A stretch of DNA of 64,000 nt from Methanoculleus sp. (GCA_018433835.1 JAHDQM010000018.1:1-64000), one strand, 5' to 3'. Counted from the first letter of the stretch, positions 53,755 to 62,383 are shown. Notes: generated by a model not told the origin, from the letters alone. A program made the numbers and translations.

Positions 53755-53786
53755 TTTAAGGACGCGGCGGTTTAAGGACGCGGCGG
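53755..53786. repeat. 16-bp tandem duplication in a promoter
   Basis: tttaaggacgcggcgg occurs twice head to tail (53755-53770, 53771-53786), just upstream of the MBL hydrolase gene on the minus strand. Each copy holds a cttaaa TATA-like core, so initiation may occur from either copy. Confidence 0.7.
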
Positions 53787-53932
53787 TGAACCGCGCGGCA
53801 AGAGCCCCGGGGTCCGGGACACCATTACCTGATGAGTGCGCATGAGCACAACGGAGGGCTCCCGGCAGGGGGTTCGCCGGATCGTCCCGGATCCCGGGGA
53901 CGGCCGGGCACGCGTGAGGAGGGGGAGAGGCT

Positions 53933-55018
53933 TCAGTTCCGCGTCGCTCTGACGACGTGGACCGATTCCACCGTGAACGAGGCGGAAACCGGGCTGCCCT
54001 CCCTGATCTCCAGGTCGTCCACCACTTTCCAGGAGAGGACGGACGAGAGCGCAAACCCGCAGTCGACCGTCACCCTGCTGAACGGGCCGCGCGGGGAGAT
54101 GGAGGCCACGGTGCCGGGAAGGATGTTCCCGCCCCGGAGACCCCTTGCCCCTGCCGCCGGGGCGATCCGTATATCCTCCGACCTGATGCAGAGGCAGACC
54201 TCTTCCCCCTGTGAAAACGACGATTTCGCCCGGACCCGGACGCCGTCGACGTCGACGACGGAGGATCCGTTCTCGTCCGCCACGACGACCCCTTCGACGA
54301 CGTTCTCGGTGCCGACGAACCGGGCGACGTCCCGGTTCGCCGGCAGGGTGAAGACCTCTCTTGGGGACCCCACCTGCGCGAACCCCCCGTTCATCAGCAC
54401 ACCGATCCGGTGGGCGAGCCGCTGCCCCTGGTACATGTCGTGGGTCGAGATCACGATCGTCGTGCCGAGGTCGCGGTTGATCCGGAGGACCAGTTCCTCG
54501 ATCTTTTCCACTGAGACCGGGTCGAGGTTCACGGTCGGCTCGTCCATCAGGAGAATCTCCGGCTCGATCACCATCGCCCGGGCAAGAGCCACCCGCTGCA
54601 TCTCCCCGCCCGAGAGCGTTCGCGCTCTCCGCTCCCCGTAGCCGGCAAGGCCGACCATATCGAGGGCGTCCTCGACCTTTTTCTGGATCACGCTCTCGCC
54701 CGCCCCCCGGAACCGGAGGCCGACGGCGATGTTTTCTGTGACCGTCGTGTTGAAGGCGGCAGGCTTCTGGAAGACCATCCCCATCATCCGGCGGATGGAT
54801 AGACTCCTCTTCCTCTCCGCGTGGATATCGGTGCCGTCGATCCGGATCGTCCCTCCGCTCGGGGAATCGAGGAGGTCGACGAGGCGCAGCAGGGTTGACT
54901 TCCCGGCCCCGCTCGGCCCGATGACGGCGAAGATCTCTTCCCGCCCGATACGCGCGGTGACGCTGTCGAGCACCGTCTTATCATCGAAGCGCTTTGAGAC
55001 GTTTTCAAGTTCAATCAT
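53933..55018 (-). CDS. tupC: Tungstate ABC transporter ATPase TupC
   Basis: 361 residues. Walker A GPSGAGKSTLLRLVDLLD, Q-loop MVFQKPAAF, signature LSGGEMQRVALARAM and Walker B EILLMDEPTVNLDP are complete. A C-terminal TOBE-type domain (about 240-355) probably binds oxyanion. It powers TupB at the inner face of the membrane. It lies four bases after tupB. Tungstate specificity is inferred from TupA family membership. Confidence 0.9.
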   Translation of the reverse strand: MIELENVSKRFDDKTVLDSVTARIGREEIFAVIGPSGAGKSTLLRLVDLLDSPSGGTIRIDGTDIHAERKRSLSIRRMMGMVFQKPAAFNTTVTENIAVGLRFRGAGESVIQKKVEDALDMVGLAGYGERRARTLSGGEMQRVALARAMVIEPEILLMDEPTVNLDPVSVEKIEELVLRINRDLGTTIVISTHDMYQGQRLAHRIGVLMNGGFAQVGSPREVFTLPANRDVARFVGTENVVEGVVVADENGSSVVDVDGVRVRAKSSFSQGEEVCLCIRSEDIRIAPAAGARGLRGGNILPGTVASISPRGPFSRVTVDCGFALSSVLSWKVVDDLEIREGSPVSASFTVESVHVVRATRN

Positions 55019-55022
55019 GGAT

Positions 55023-55724
55023 TCACCGGTGCTGTACTGTGGTTATGGCGAGATTGACGCCGAGTGCGATGGCGAGCAGGATGATCCCGAGTGCGATGGA
55101 CTCCGGGATGTTCCCCATCGATGTCTCGAGCGATATCGCGGTCGTCAGGACCCGGGTTGAACTTCCAAACGACGACGCCGCGATGTTGCCGCCCACGAGG
55201 ATGGCCGCTCCAACCTCGGATATTGCCCGCCCGAACCCGACCGCGACGGTCGCGAGGATCGCGAACCGGGCTTCCTTCATGATGTTTACGAGGAACTGGA
55301 GGCGGGTTGCCCCGAGCGAGTAGAGGGTATCCCTGACGACCGGGTCGATCCCCGAGAGCGCGGAGATCGTGAGGCCGGTCATGATCGGCAGAATGAGGAC
55401 CGTCTGCGCGATGACCATAGCGGTCGGGGTGAAGAGCAGCCGCAGGGATCCGAACGGCCCGACACGGGATATGAGCAGGAATATGAGGAGCCCGACGATG
55501 ACCGTCGGCAGGGAGTAGAGCGTCTGGATCAGGTTGATGAGACTCTTCCTGCCGGGGAACGTGCCGAAGTTGATCACGGCGCCGAGAGGGATGGCCAGCA
55601 GCGTGGCGAGGATCGTTGCGGTGAGCGAGATGACGATGCTCCTCGCGGCGATAGCCATCACGTCGGGGTCGAGCGTGAAGATGAGTCTCGCTGCCTCTAC
55701 GAATCCCTCAATGATCTCGTACAT
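55023..55724 (-). CDS. tupB: Tungstate ABC transporter permease TupB
   Basis: 233 residues, about six membrane helices. The EAA-type loop reads LGATRLQFLVNIMKEARFAILATVAVGFGRAISEVGAA. The short length and VINFGTFPGRKSLINLIQTLYSLPTVIVGLLIF are typical of TupB. It forms the membrane channel with TupC and receives substrate from TupA. It follows tupA after 57 bases. Confidence 0.92.
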   Translation of the reverse strand: MYEIIEGFVEAARLIFTLDPDVMAIAARSIVISLTATILATLLAIPLGAVINFGTFPGRKSLINLIQTLYSLPTVIVGLLIFLLISRVGPFGSLRLLFTPTAMVIAQTVLILPIMTGLTISALSGIDPVVRDTLYSLGATRLQFLVNIMKEARFAILATVAVGFGRAISEVGAAILVGGNIAASSFGSSTRVLTTAISLETSMGNIPESIALGIILLAIALGVNLAITTVQHR

Positions 55725-55781
55725 GCCTGCACCTGATTATACTCTGCCGAAGGCAAAAAGGGGGTGGGAATTGGGGGCGGA

Positions 55782-56714
55782 TCAGGGGATCGGATCCTTC
55801 ACTTCAGCCTGCGGCACGCCGATCTTCTCCCAGTCGTTCCGGGCGGCGTAGAAGAGCGGCTGGCCGTACTGGTCGACACCGAAGGAGGCGATCTCCTTCT
55901 GCACGTCCTCAGAGATCATGAAGTTGACCCAGTCTTTCGCGACGGTGCTGTTGATGTCGGGGTACTTCTCGGGGTTGATCTGCATGGCGCAGTAGACGTT
56001 GAGCAGGATGTCGCCTTCGTCCACGAGCGTCACGAGATCGAGGTCGCCCTTGTAGGCAAGGTAGGTGCCGATGTCGGAGAGGGTGTAGGCCTGCTTCTCG
56101 TTCGCCATCGTCAGGGTTGCACCCATGCCCGTCCCGGCCTCCTGGTACCAGTCGCCGGAGCCCTGCACGTCCGCGGAGTAGTTGAACCCGGCTGCCTTCC
56201 AGATGGCCTTCTCCTTGGAGTGCGTGCCAGAGGCGTCACCGCGCGAGACGAAGACGACATCCGATCCGTCGGTCATTCCGGTCTCCCGGATGGTGGTGAA
56301 CGCCGCTTCAGGGTGCATGCCCCTGATGCCTGCCGGGTCGGACTCGGGCCCGACGACGACGAAGTAGTTGTAGGCGAACACGCGCCGGTTGATTCCATAG
56401 CCGTCGGCGAGGAAGGCATCTTCACGGGCACGGTCGTGCACCATCAGGACGTCCACGTCGCCGTTCTGTCCGTACTCGATCGCCTTGCCGGTTCCGGCGG
56501 AGACGATCAGCACCTCGGCGTCGTACTGCTCCTCGAAGATCGGGGTGAGGCGTTCGAGGAGTTTGGTGTCATAGAGGCTCGTCGTCGTGGCGATGCGAAG
56601 CTGCTGTTTCTCCGTGGCTACGGGGGTCGGATCCGATGTCGTCCCGGTACAGCCGCAGATAAGCATAAGGGCGACCATTACGGCCGCAACGGCAAAAAGG
56701 GTTCTTCTTTGCAT
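55782..56714 (-). CDS. tupA: Tungstate-binding lipoprotein TupA
   Basis: 310 residues from ATG 56714 (TTG 56723 also in frame). Signal peptide AVAAVMVALMLICGC with lipobox Cys. The mature protein opens LRIATTTSLYDTKLLERLTPIFEEQY, the TTTS anion-binding motif of TupA, and has FVSRGDASGTHSKEKAIW with the second conserved T/S region. TupA binds tungstate with very high selectivity. It heads the tupABC operon, preceded by an AT-rich promoter. Confidence 0.93.
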   Translation of the reverse strand: MQRRTLFAVAAVMVALMLICGCTGTTSDPTPVATEKQQLRIATTTSLYDTKLLERLTPIFEEQYDAEVLIVSAGTGKAIEYGQNGDVDVLMVHDRAREDAFLADGYGINRRVFAYNYFVVVGPESDPAGIRGMHPEAAFTTIRETGMTDGSDVVFVSRGDASGTHSKEKAIWKAAGFNYSADVQGSGDWYQEAGTGMGATLTMANEKQAYTLSDIGTYLAYKGDLDLVTLVDEGDILLNVYCAMQINPEKYPDINSTVAKDWVNFMISEDVQKEIASFGVDQYGQPLFYAARNDWEKIGVPQAEVKDPIP

Positions 56715-56858
56715 AGTTATCAATCAGGTATCGGAATACTTACATTTAAATGGTATTGGTTCACTCTAAAATCAATTTTATAAAGTTTACTATGTTGACA
56801 TCTCAATGAAGTAAAAGAAAAATGCGAAATTGAAGGCCATGGCCTTCCGGCCCGCCTC
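56715..56858. promoter_or_regulatory. AT-rich tupA promoter region
   Basis: Between tupA and the next minus-strand gene end, this segment is strongly AT-rich. Minus-strand TATA candidates are atttaaatg at about 56740-56749 and tttataaa at about 56773-56780; the second is far from the ATG. A short inverted repeat aaaat-ca-atttt lies at about 56767-56778 and could bind an oxyanion regulator. Confidence 0.4.
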
Positions 56859-57557
56859 TCACCCGATCACGATATCGCGGTACGCGTCGCCGTCCGTTTC
56901 GACAAAAAGGACCGCCTCTCCTCCGACGAAAGCAGGCTTCGGGAACTTTCGCAGGCTGACGGTGCCTTCGTCGACCGCCGTCCCGTCCCGGGTCCGGACC
57001 CGGTCGACGCCGGAGGCGAGGATTGCGGCGACCGTCTGGGTGCCGCGGAGGTCCCGGGTCGCTCCTTTCTGGACGAACCTGCCGTCGTTGCCCGACGCCG
57101 CGAGGCCGATACCGGCAAGCGCGCCGATGACGCCGTCTTCGGTGCCGCCGAGCCCTTCGAGGAGGATCCCCGCCTGCCGGGCGAATGAGCGCGCCTGCTC
57201 CTGCGTCACGATGCTCTTCTTCGCCGAGAAGCCGAAGAGGGAGAGGTCGCTCCCGATCTCCCGGTCGGCGGCGACGCAAATTCCGGGGTCGCTCCCCTCG
57301 ATGAAGTCGGCGAGCATCAGTTCCTTTGCCGTCGCGAAGACGTCGGCCGCGATCCCGTTCTCCGCTTCCCGGATGTGGATGACCGCGGAGCTGTTGTGGG
57401 AGGTGTAGGGGACGGCGGGATGGACGAAGAGCTGGTGCCGGGTCACCCCCGTCACCGTGTACGACCGGGCGAGTTCTGCTGCAATCATGCGGGCGAGCCG
57501 GCCGGTCCCCCGGGACTCGCGGGTGTCGGTGTCGTCGATGCCGAGGTAGAGGGTCAT
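56859..57557 (-). CDS. TiaS-like N-terminal domain protein
   Basis: 232 residues. LYLGIDDTDTRESRGTGRLARMIAAEL resembles the start of tRNA(Ile2) agmatinylcytidine synthase (TiaS), and SDPGICV/AKKSIVTQEQARSFARQAGI and GGTEDGVIGALAGIGLAASGNDGR continue that domain. The catalytic C-terminal part of TiaS (about 420 residues total) is absent, so it is not a full TiaS. Such short proteins are common in methanogens and unassigned. It follows the storage-like gene after 86 bases on the same strand. Confidence 0.75.
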   Translation of the reverse strand: MTLYLGIDDTDTRESRGTGRLARMIAAELARSYTVTGVTRHQLFVHPAVPYTSHNSSAVIHIREAENGIAADVFATAKELMLADFIEGSDPGICVAADREIGSDLSLFGFSAKKSIVTQEQARSFARQAGILLEGLGGTEDGVIGALAGIGLAASGNDGRFVQKGATRDLRGTQTVAAILASGVDRVRTRDGTAVDEGTVSLRKFPKPAFVGGEAVLFVETDGDAYRDIVIG

Positions 57558-57643
57558 GGAATCGCTCGTTCTCTATACCGATCCGCACCCCGAGCAGATG
57601 AAGGCTTCTCTGGGGTTAATGAAAAGAGGTTGACTCCGGGATC

Positions 57644-58450
57644 TCAGGCCCGGATCAGGGTGCCGATCCGCTCCCCGTTCACGGCCTTTGCGATGTTCCC
57701 GGGGACGTGGGCGTTCACCACCTTGATCTCTTTCACGTGGAAGGCGTCCCGGAGCAGCTCGACCGCCATCGGCTCGAGCACCATATCCTCCATATTCATC
57801 TCCAGGAGTTCGTCGGCCGTGATATCGGCAATAAATTCGGCGTCGGGGTTCTCGAACGGGTTTTCGGAATAAAGGCCGTTCACGTTCTTCCCGAGGATGC
57901 AGTTCTTCGCGCCGACCACTTCCGCCATCAGGAAGGCGCCGGTATCGGTTCGGTGCGGCGGGATGCTCCCGAGTTTCGGCGGGTGCTCATACAGCCCGTA
58001 GGGCGGGGTGCCCTGCACGACCGGCAGCATCCCGAGGGATATGAGCGAGGGGAGGTTCAAGAGGTCGGCGGTGTGGATCCGGACACCGTTGTACTTCGAG
58101 AAGAGGAGCGAGATCATGATCGCGTTCTGCTCGCTGATCTTGCCCGCCAGTTCCGCAAGCACCCCCGTCGGCATCCCGAGGTCGATGCCGACGTCGAGGA
58201 TGTGCCGCACCCGGGCGCCGCCGCCGGTGGCGACCAGGATTTTGTTGTTCCGGGAGAGTTCCCCGATCTCTTCGATCAGCGGGTAGAGCACGTCGCGCCC
58301 GTAGTCGATGACGCCGTAGCCGCCGAGCTTGACCACGTTCAGGTCCGGCATGATCCTGACCTGCTTAACACCCTCGGTCTGCCGCAGCAGGCCCCGCCGG
58401 ACCAGACTTTCGCCCCGCAGTTTCGATCCCATCTCAAATCGTTCTGCCAT
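57644..58450 (-). CDS. Amino-acid-kinase-fold protein resembling molybdenum storage protein (MosA/MosB)
   Basis: 268 residues from ATG 58450, with a gaggtgtt ribosome site. The fold is that of UMP kinase: MPDLNVVKLGGYGVIDYGRDVLYPLIEEI, VATGGGARVRHILDVGIDLGMPTGVLAELAGKISEQNA, and the C-terminal KEIKVVNAHVPGNIAKAVNGERIGTLI. Recalled Azotobacter MosB shows similar PDxxVxKxGG, PPYxL, IPPxRTDxGxFLxAE, GLYxxNP and VVNxxVPGNxxxAxxGExxGTxI positions, and UMP kinase does not share the RTDxGxFL segment. MoSto is an ATP-dependent polyoxometalate cage. The location between tupABC and modABC supports a metal role. Confidence 0.78.
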   Translation of the reverse strand: MAERFEMGSKLRGESLVRRGLLRQTEGVKQVRIMPDLNVVKLGGYGVIDYGRDVLYPLIEEIGELSRNNKILVATGGGARVRHILDVGIDLGMPTGVLAELAGKISEQNAIMISLLFSKYNGVRIHTADLLNLPSLISLGMLPVVQGTPPYGLYEHPPKLGSIPPHRTDTGAFLMAEVVGAKNCILGKNVNGLYSENPFENPDAEFIADITADELLEMNMEDMVLEPMAVELLRDAFHVKEIKVVNAHVPGNIAKAVNGERIGTLIRA

Positions 58451-58544
58451 GGTAACACCTCTCACCACTGGTGTGAAGGAAAACATTATGTATCTTTGCG
58501 ACCATTACCTGCTGGTATATCAACTGGTATGGGATGGGAAAACC
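58451..58544. promoter_or_regulatory. Divergent promoter of storage-like and 78-residue genes
   Basis: A TATA-like ggtatatc at about 58512-58519 lies 25-33 bases before ATG 58545, giving a nearly leaderless transcript and excluding ATG 58488. A minus-strand gatacata at about 58485-58493 may serve the storage-like gene. Confidence 0.4.
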
Positions 58545-58781
58545 ATGAAGATCTATGCACGAGAACGCCAGAAAGTCGGAACCGGCGTGAAGCAACCCCG
58601 GTTCCGTGTCGTCGCCGTCGTTGAAGAGCAGGGCGAAGCGAAGCACCTGAAGGTGGAGGGAACTCACTTCAGGAAGCTCGAACTCGAACAGATCGCAAAG
58701 GACATCGGGGCGGAGATCATCTACCTCGAGGAGATGCCCGAAGAAGAGCGGGGCGAGATGAAGAAGGCAGAAGCGGCATAA
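58545..58781 (+). CDS. Conserved methanogen protein of unknown function
   Basis: 78 residues: MKIYARERQKVGTGVKQPRF, then VVAVVEEQGEAKHLKVEGTHFRKLELEQIAKDIGAEIIYL. The MKIY start matches the family as I remember it in other methanogens; ATG 58488 would add 19 residues lying over the TATA element. No domain is named. It is divergent from the storage-like gene. A T7 run at about 58796 ends the transcript. Confidence 0.8.
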   Translation: MKIYARERQKVGTGVKQPRFRVVAVVEEQGEAKHLKVEGTHFRKLELEQIAKDIGAEIIYLEEMPEEERGEMKKAEAA

Positions 58782-58831
58782 CCAAACCGACTCCCTTTTT
58801 TTCTCACGAAAACCAGTACCTCTGCGATCGG

Positions 58832-59188
58832 ATGTCCACACACGAACATGACGATATAATCGATGCGGCCGTCCGGATTCTCCTCGAAGAGGACCGGTGC
58901 GTAACGATTGGTTTTTACCCGGGCGGCATCGCCATACGGTTCCCCACGACCCGGAAACTCGCCGAACACCTCGGGATCCCGCATTACTACGTCCTCCCCC
59001 GGTTCGGGGAGATGGAGCGGGACGGGCTGATCCGCCGGACGGAGCGGGTCGGCATCTCCACCACGGCGGCGGGGACAGAGCGGCTCCTCGCGGTCATGAT
59101 GGAGCGGCACGGCGAGCGGGCAGAGGAGGTTCTCGGCGAGGAGGTCTTCCGGGTGCTGCAGGCCCGCGTTGGTCAGGCCCCTTCCTGA
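58832..59188 (+). CDS. Winged-helix protein beside the molybdate operon
   Basis: 118 residues. FPTTRKLAEHLGIPHYYVLPRFGEMERDGLIRRTERVGISTTAAGTERLL is a winged helix with recognition helix and wing. No effector domain is seen. It overlaps the convergent modC 3' end by 16 bases. Proximity makes it a candidate regulator of oxyanion uptake, but this is only positional. Confidence 0.78.
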   Translation: MSTHEHDDIIDAAVRILLEEDRCVTIGFYPGGIAIRFPTTRKLAEHLGIPHYYVLPRFGEMERDGLIRRTERVGISTTAAGTERLLAVMMERHGERAEEVLGEEVFRVLQARVGQAPS

Positions 59189-60231
59189 ACTCCCGACGGG
59201 TAGACGTGGGCCGCCGAAGGCCGGAAGGCGAGATAGACGGCATCGCCGGGGGTAAAGCCGGCCTCCTCGAATCCCTGCCGGGTCAGCGTCACCCGGAAAG
59301 GGATCCCCGCATCGATGCAGACGCGGACCAGCCCCCCGTTCTGCCGCACCGTCCCGACGCGGCCGGAGAAGACGTTTTTCCCGTTCTCCGGCAGGATTTT
59401 CTTCGACAACAGGATATCTTCCGGCCGGATTGCGAGGGAGACGGGACCGGGCATGCCGTTCTCCACTCGTATCCGGAGATCCCCCACCGTGACGGTCCCG
59501 TCGGGAGACCCCTCTCCGCAAAAGAGGTTCTCCACCCCGACGAAGCCCGCGACGAAGTCGGAGTTCGGTCTCTGGAAGATCTCCTCCGGCGTCCCCACCT
59601 GGACCACGTCGCCGCCGTGCATGATCGCCACCCGGTCTGCGAGATCGAAGACCTCCTCGAAGTTATGGGTGATGTGAATGATCGTCGTCCCGGTGGCCTC
59701 GTGAATCCGCGCGAGTTCCGCGCGCAGAGTCTCGCGTGTCTTCACGTCGAGCGCAGAGAGCGGTTCGTCCAGCAGCAGCGCTTCGGGTTCCATCACCAGC
59801 GCCCGGGCAATCGCCGCGCGCTGCTGCTCGCCGCCGGAGAGCGTGCCCGGGTAGCGGTGAAGCAGGTGGCTGATGTTCAGGAGGTCCGCGCCTTCCTGCA
59901 CCTTCCCGCGGATGAAAGCGGGGTCGACGCGGCGGGACTTCAGCCCGAAGCCGATGTTTGCTTCGACGGTAAGGTGCGGAAAGAGCATGTAGTCCTGGTA
60001 GACCATGCCGACGTTTCTCTCCCGTGCGGGAACATCTGTGATGTCCCGGCCGTTCAGGAGGATCCTGCCCGCGTCAGGACTGTAAATCCCGGCGATAGTC
60101 TCAAGAAGGATTGTCTTCCCGGCGCCGGTGGGGCCGAGGATGATGAAGTATTCCCCGTCTCCGACCGAGAGCGAGACGTCCGTCAGCGAAAACTCCCCGA
60201 GGCTCTTAGATACTGAGTCTATGGTAAGCAT
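59173..60231 (-). CDS. modC: Molybdate/tungstate ABC transporter ATPase (ModC/WtpC type)
   Basis: 352 residues. Walker A GPTGAGKTILLETIAG, signature LSGGEQQRAAIARALV, Walker B ALLLDEPLSALD, and a C-terminal MOP/TOBE-type domain (about 240-350; VSLAIRPEDILLSKK). It energises the adjacent permease and is often feedback-inhibited by oxyanion bound to the regulatory domain. It lies nine bases after modB. Confidence 0.93.
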   Translation of the reverse strand: MLTIDSVSKSLGEFSLTDVSLSVGDGEYFIILGPTGAGKTILLETIAGIYSPDAGRILLNGRDITDVPARERNVGMVYQDYMLFPHLTVEANIGFGLKSRRVDPAFIRGKVQEGADLLNISHLLHRYPGTLSGGEQQRAAIARALVMEPEALLLDEPLSALDVKTRETLRAELARIHEATGTTIIHITHNFEEVFDLADRVAIMHGGDVVQVGTPEEIFQRPNSDFVAGFVGVENLFCGEGSPDGTVTVGDLRIRVENGMPGPVSLAIRPEDILLSKKILPENGKNVFSGRVGTVRQNGGLVRVCIDAGIPFRVTLTRQGFEEAGFTPGDAVYLAFRPSAAHVYPSGVQEGA

Positions 60232-60240
60232 GGGTACCTC

Positions 60241-61038
60241 CTAGTAGACGTGCGTGGCTCCGCCGTAGCGCTCGAAGACGTAGAGCGAGACGATCGAGAT
60301 CATGATGAGGATCGTCGCTGCGGAGATAGCGAACTCGAGTTTTCCGGTGGACATGTTCAGGAAGAGCGAGAGCGGGAGCGTCTCGGTCTTCATCCGCGTT
60401 GCGCCGGCAAGCATCAGCGCGGCACCGAACTCCCCGATCCCCTTCGACCAGGTGATCACCGATCCGGCAAGGAGACCGTTCCAGGACATGGGGAGCGTGA
60501 CCCGCCAGAAGGCCTGCGCGTCGGTGCACCCGAGCGTCTTTGCCACGTACTCGTAGCGGGGGTTGACGCCCTGGAACGTCGACCGGGTCACCCGGAGCAT
60601 GTAGGGCAGGTTCACGAAGAACTGGGCCACGATGATCCCGAGCGGCGTAAAGACAAAGGTGAGCCCAACCGCATCAAGCGCTTTCCCTATCGGGGATACT
60701 CCGAAGAAGAGCAGGAGCCCCACGCCTGCCACGAGCGGCGGGAGTGCCATCGGGATGTCCATCACCATGTTCATCAGGGATTTGCCCGGGAACGTGTAGC
60801 GGGCGAGCGCATAGGCCACCGGCACGGCGACCAGGATGCAGAGGAGCGTGGAAACGACGGAAGTGATGATCGAGAGCCTGACGGCAAACTGGATCTCTTC
60901 GGAGAGAAGACACTCGATAAGGACGCCGAGCGGGGAGTGGGTGACCACCCCGAGGAGAACCAGCACGATGAAGGCGGCGATGAGAAGGGCGACCGCTATG
61001 GTCACCATCTGGAAACGGGAGACGTTACCCTTGCTCAT
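60241..61038 (-). CDS. modB: Molybdate/tungstate ABC transporter permease (ModB/WtpB type)
   Basis: 265 residues, six membrane helices. The ATPase-contact EAA loop reads AKTLGCTDAQAFWRVTLPMSWNGLLAG, preceded by MDIPMALPPLVAGVGLLLFFG. It overlaps the TrmO-like gene by four bases (ATGA at 61035-61038), so both are translated together. Confidence 0.93.
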   Translation of the reverse strand: MSKGNVSRFQMVTIAVALLIAAFIVLVLLGVVTHSPLGVLIECLLSEEIQFAVRLSIITSVVSTLLCILVAVPVAYALARYTFPGKSLMNMVMDIPMALPPLVAGVGLLLFFGVSPIGKALDAVGLTFVFTPLGIIVAQFFVNLPYMLRVTRSTFQGVNPRYEYVAKTLGCTDAQAFWRVTLPMSWNGLLAGSVITWSKGIGEFGAALMLAGATRMKTETLPLSLFLNMSTGKLEFAISAATILIMISIVSLYVFERYGGATHVY

Positions 61039-61538
61039 GAGGTCTCCTCATGCTCCCGGAGGTCTTTTGGCGAGAAACTCCGGACCTTCACCTCCTCGAT
61101 GTGCTTCGCGTCGACCCAGCCGCTCCGGACTTCGTCGCGGTGGTCGAACTGGCGGACGTAGGGCTTGATGTCGAGCAGCGGGGTGCCGTCCAGCACGTCG
61201 ATTCCGCGGACCCGGACGGTATTACCCTCGACGGCAATGACTTCAACGAGGGAGATCCCGATCGGGTTCGGGCGGCTGAAATGGCGTATGGCAAAGATCC
61301 CCCGCTCCTTGCTGCCGTCGACAAACGGGCGCTCCCGCAGGCGGAACCCGTTTGCCCGGTGGAAATGGTAGAGGATGATGATGTGGGAGAACTCCTCGAC
61401 CCCCTGCAACCCTTCGGCGTATTCGGGAAGGACTTCGATCGTTCCCTCCGCTTCGGAGAAGATGCTCTGGATGGGCGTGGTATCCTGGTCGGTAAACGGC
61501 GAGTGAATAGTTCCGATGATCCGGTAGGTGACTTCCAT
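61035..61538 (-). CDS. TsaA/TrmO-like protein inside the molybdate operon
   Basis: 167 residues. IGTIHSPFT at the start, GVEEFSHIIILYHFHRAN, and signature IRHFSRPNPIGISLVEV mark the UPF0066/TsaA-like family, then DGTPLLDIKPYVRQFD. Bacterial TrmO uses SAM to methylate t6A37 in tRNA. Archaeal homologues are poorly studied. It is placed between modA and modB, overlapping modB, which is unusual for a tRNA modification enzyme and raises a metal-linked function. Confidence 0.9.
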   Translation of the reverse strand: MEVTYRIIGTIHSPFTDQDTTPIQSIFSEAEGTIEVLPEYAEGLQGVEEFSHIIILYHFHRANGFRLRERPFVDGSKERGIFAIRHFSRPNPIGISLVEVIAVEGNTVRVRGIDVLDGTPLLDIKPYVRQFDHRDEVRSGWVDAKHIEEVKVRSFSPKDLREHEETS

Positions 61539-61564
61539 GCGATTTCTCCCTCCTTTCCCATTTA

Positions 61565-62383
61565 TCAGGGTTTGACGTCTGCGTAGGCGTCGCTCGGGTA
61601 GGTGACGAAACCGTGCTTGGCGAAGATCGCCTTCCCTTCATCGGAGGCGACGAACGCGACGAACTGTTCTGCCTCCGGTTTGTGCTCAGAGGACGTCAGC
61701 ACCCCGATGGGAACGACCTTGACCAGGTTCTCCGTGTTCGGGATGTAGACGAGGTCCATCTTCTCCGGCACGTAGAGGTCCTCCCAGATGATACCGACGT
61801 CGGCCTGCCCCATGGAGATGTAGACCAGCAGTTCGTTCACCGTGCCGCTGCGGGTCACGAGGTTCTTCTCCACGTCTTCAAGGAGGTTGTTCTTCGCGAG
61901 GAGTTTGTCGGTCAGCTGCCCGATGGCGGTGGCAGGGTTGTCGCCGAGCGCTACCCGGACACCGGGTTTTGCCAGATCCTCAAGAGACGTGATGCCGGCC
62001 GGGTTGCCCTTCGGGACGGCGATGACCGGGACGTGGTAGACGACGAGAGACTCTTCCTCGACCAGCCCCATGTTGCGGGCCGAATCGAAGTAGGCGGTCG
62101 CACCCGGCATGTAGACGTCGCCCATCTTTGTCAGGTTCATCTGGGTGAGCAGGGTGTTCGACCCGCCGAAGACGTAGTTGATCGGGATGCCGGTCTCGTT
62201 CGTGAAGACCGCCGCGATCTCGTCCATCGGTTCCCGCATGCCCGCGCCGCAGTAGACGAGCAGCTCGGGTTTTGCCGTGTCGGCCGCCGCCGGCGTATCG
62301 GCGGTGGTTCCGGTGCATCCGCATGCAAATGCGGCGGTTGCCATAGCAAGCAGTGCAATAATGAGAAGCAGGTGTGCTTTCAT
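61565..62383 (-). CDS. modA: Molybdate-binding lipoprotein (ModA family)
   Basis: 272 residues. Signal peptide LLLIIALLAMATAAFACGC with lipobox. ELLVYCGAGMREPMDEIAAVFTNETGIPINYVFGGSNTLLTQMNL is the ModA N-lobe with its Ser/Asn oxyanion ligands, followed by GDVYMPGA and GVRVALGDNPATAIGQ. It binds molybdate (or tungstate) outside the membrane. It heads the modA-tsaA-modB-modC operon. Confidence 0.92.
   Translation of the reverse strand: MKAHLLLIIALLAMATAAFACGCTGTTADTPAAADTAKPELLVYCGAGMREPMDEIAAVFTNETGIPINYVFGGSNTLLTQMNLTKMGDVYMPGATAYFDSARNMGLVEEESLVVYHVPVIAVPKGNPAGITSLEDLAKPGVRVALGDNPATAIGQLTDKLLAKNNLLEDVEKNLVTRSGTVNELLVYISMGQADVGIIWEDLYVPEKMDLVYIPNTENLVKVVPIGVLTSSEHKPEAEQFVAFVASDEGKAIFAKHGFVTYPSDAYADVKP

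Noticed and set aside
57644-58450. Plain UMP kinase (PyrH)
   Set aside because: The fold fits, but the RTDxGxFL and PPYxL segments and the metal-transport context favour the molybdenum-storage group; not fully excluded.
58488-58544. 19-residue N-terminal extension of the 78-residue protein
   Set aside because: It covers the TATA-like element, and the remembered family starts at MKIYARER.
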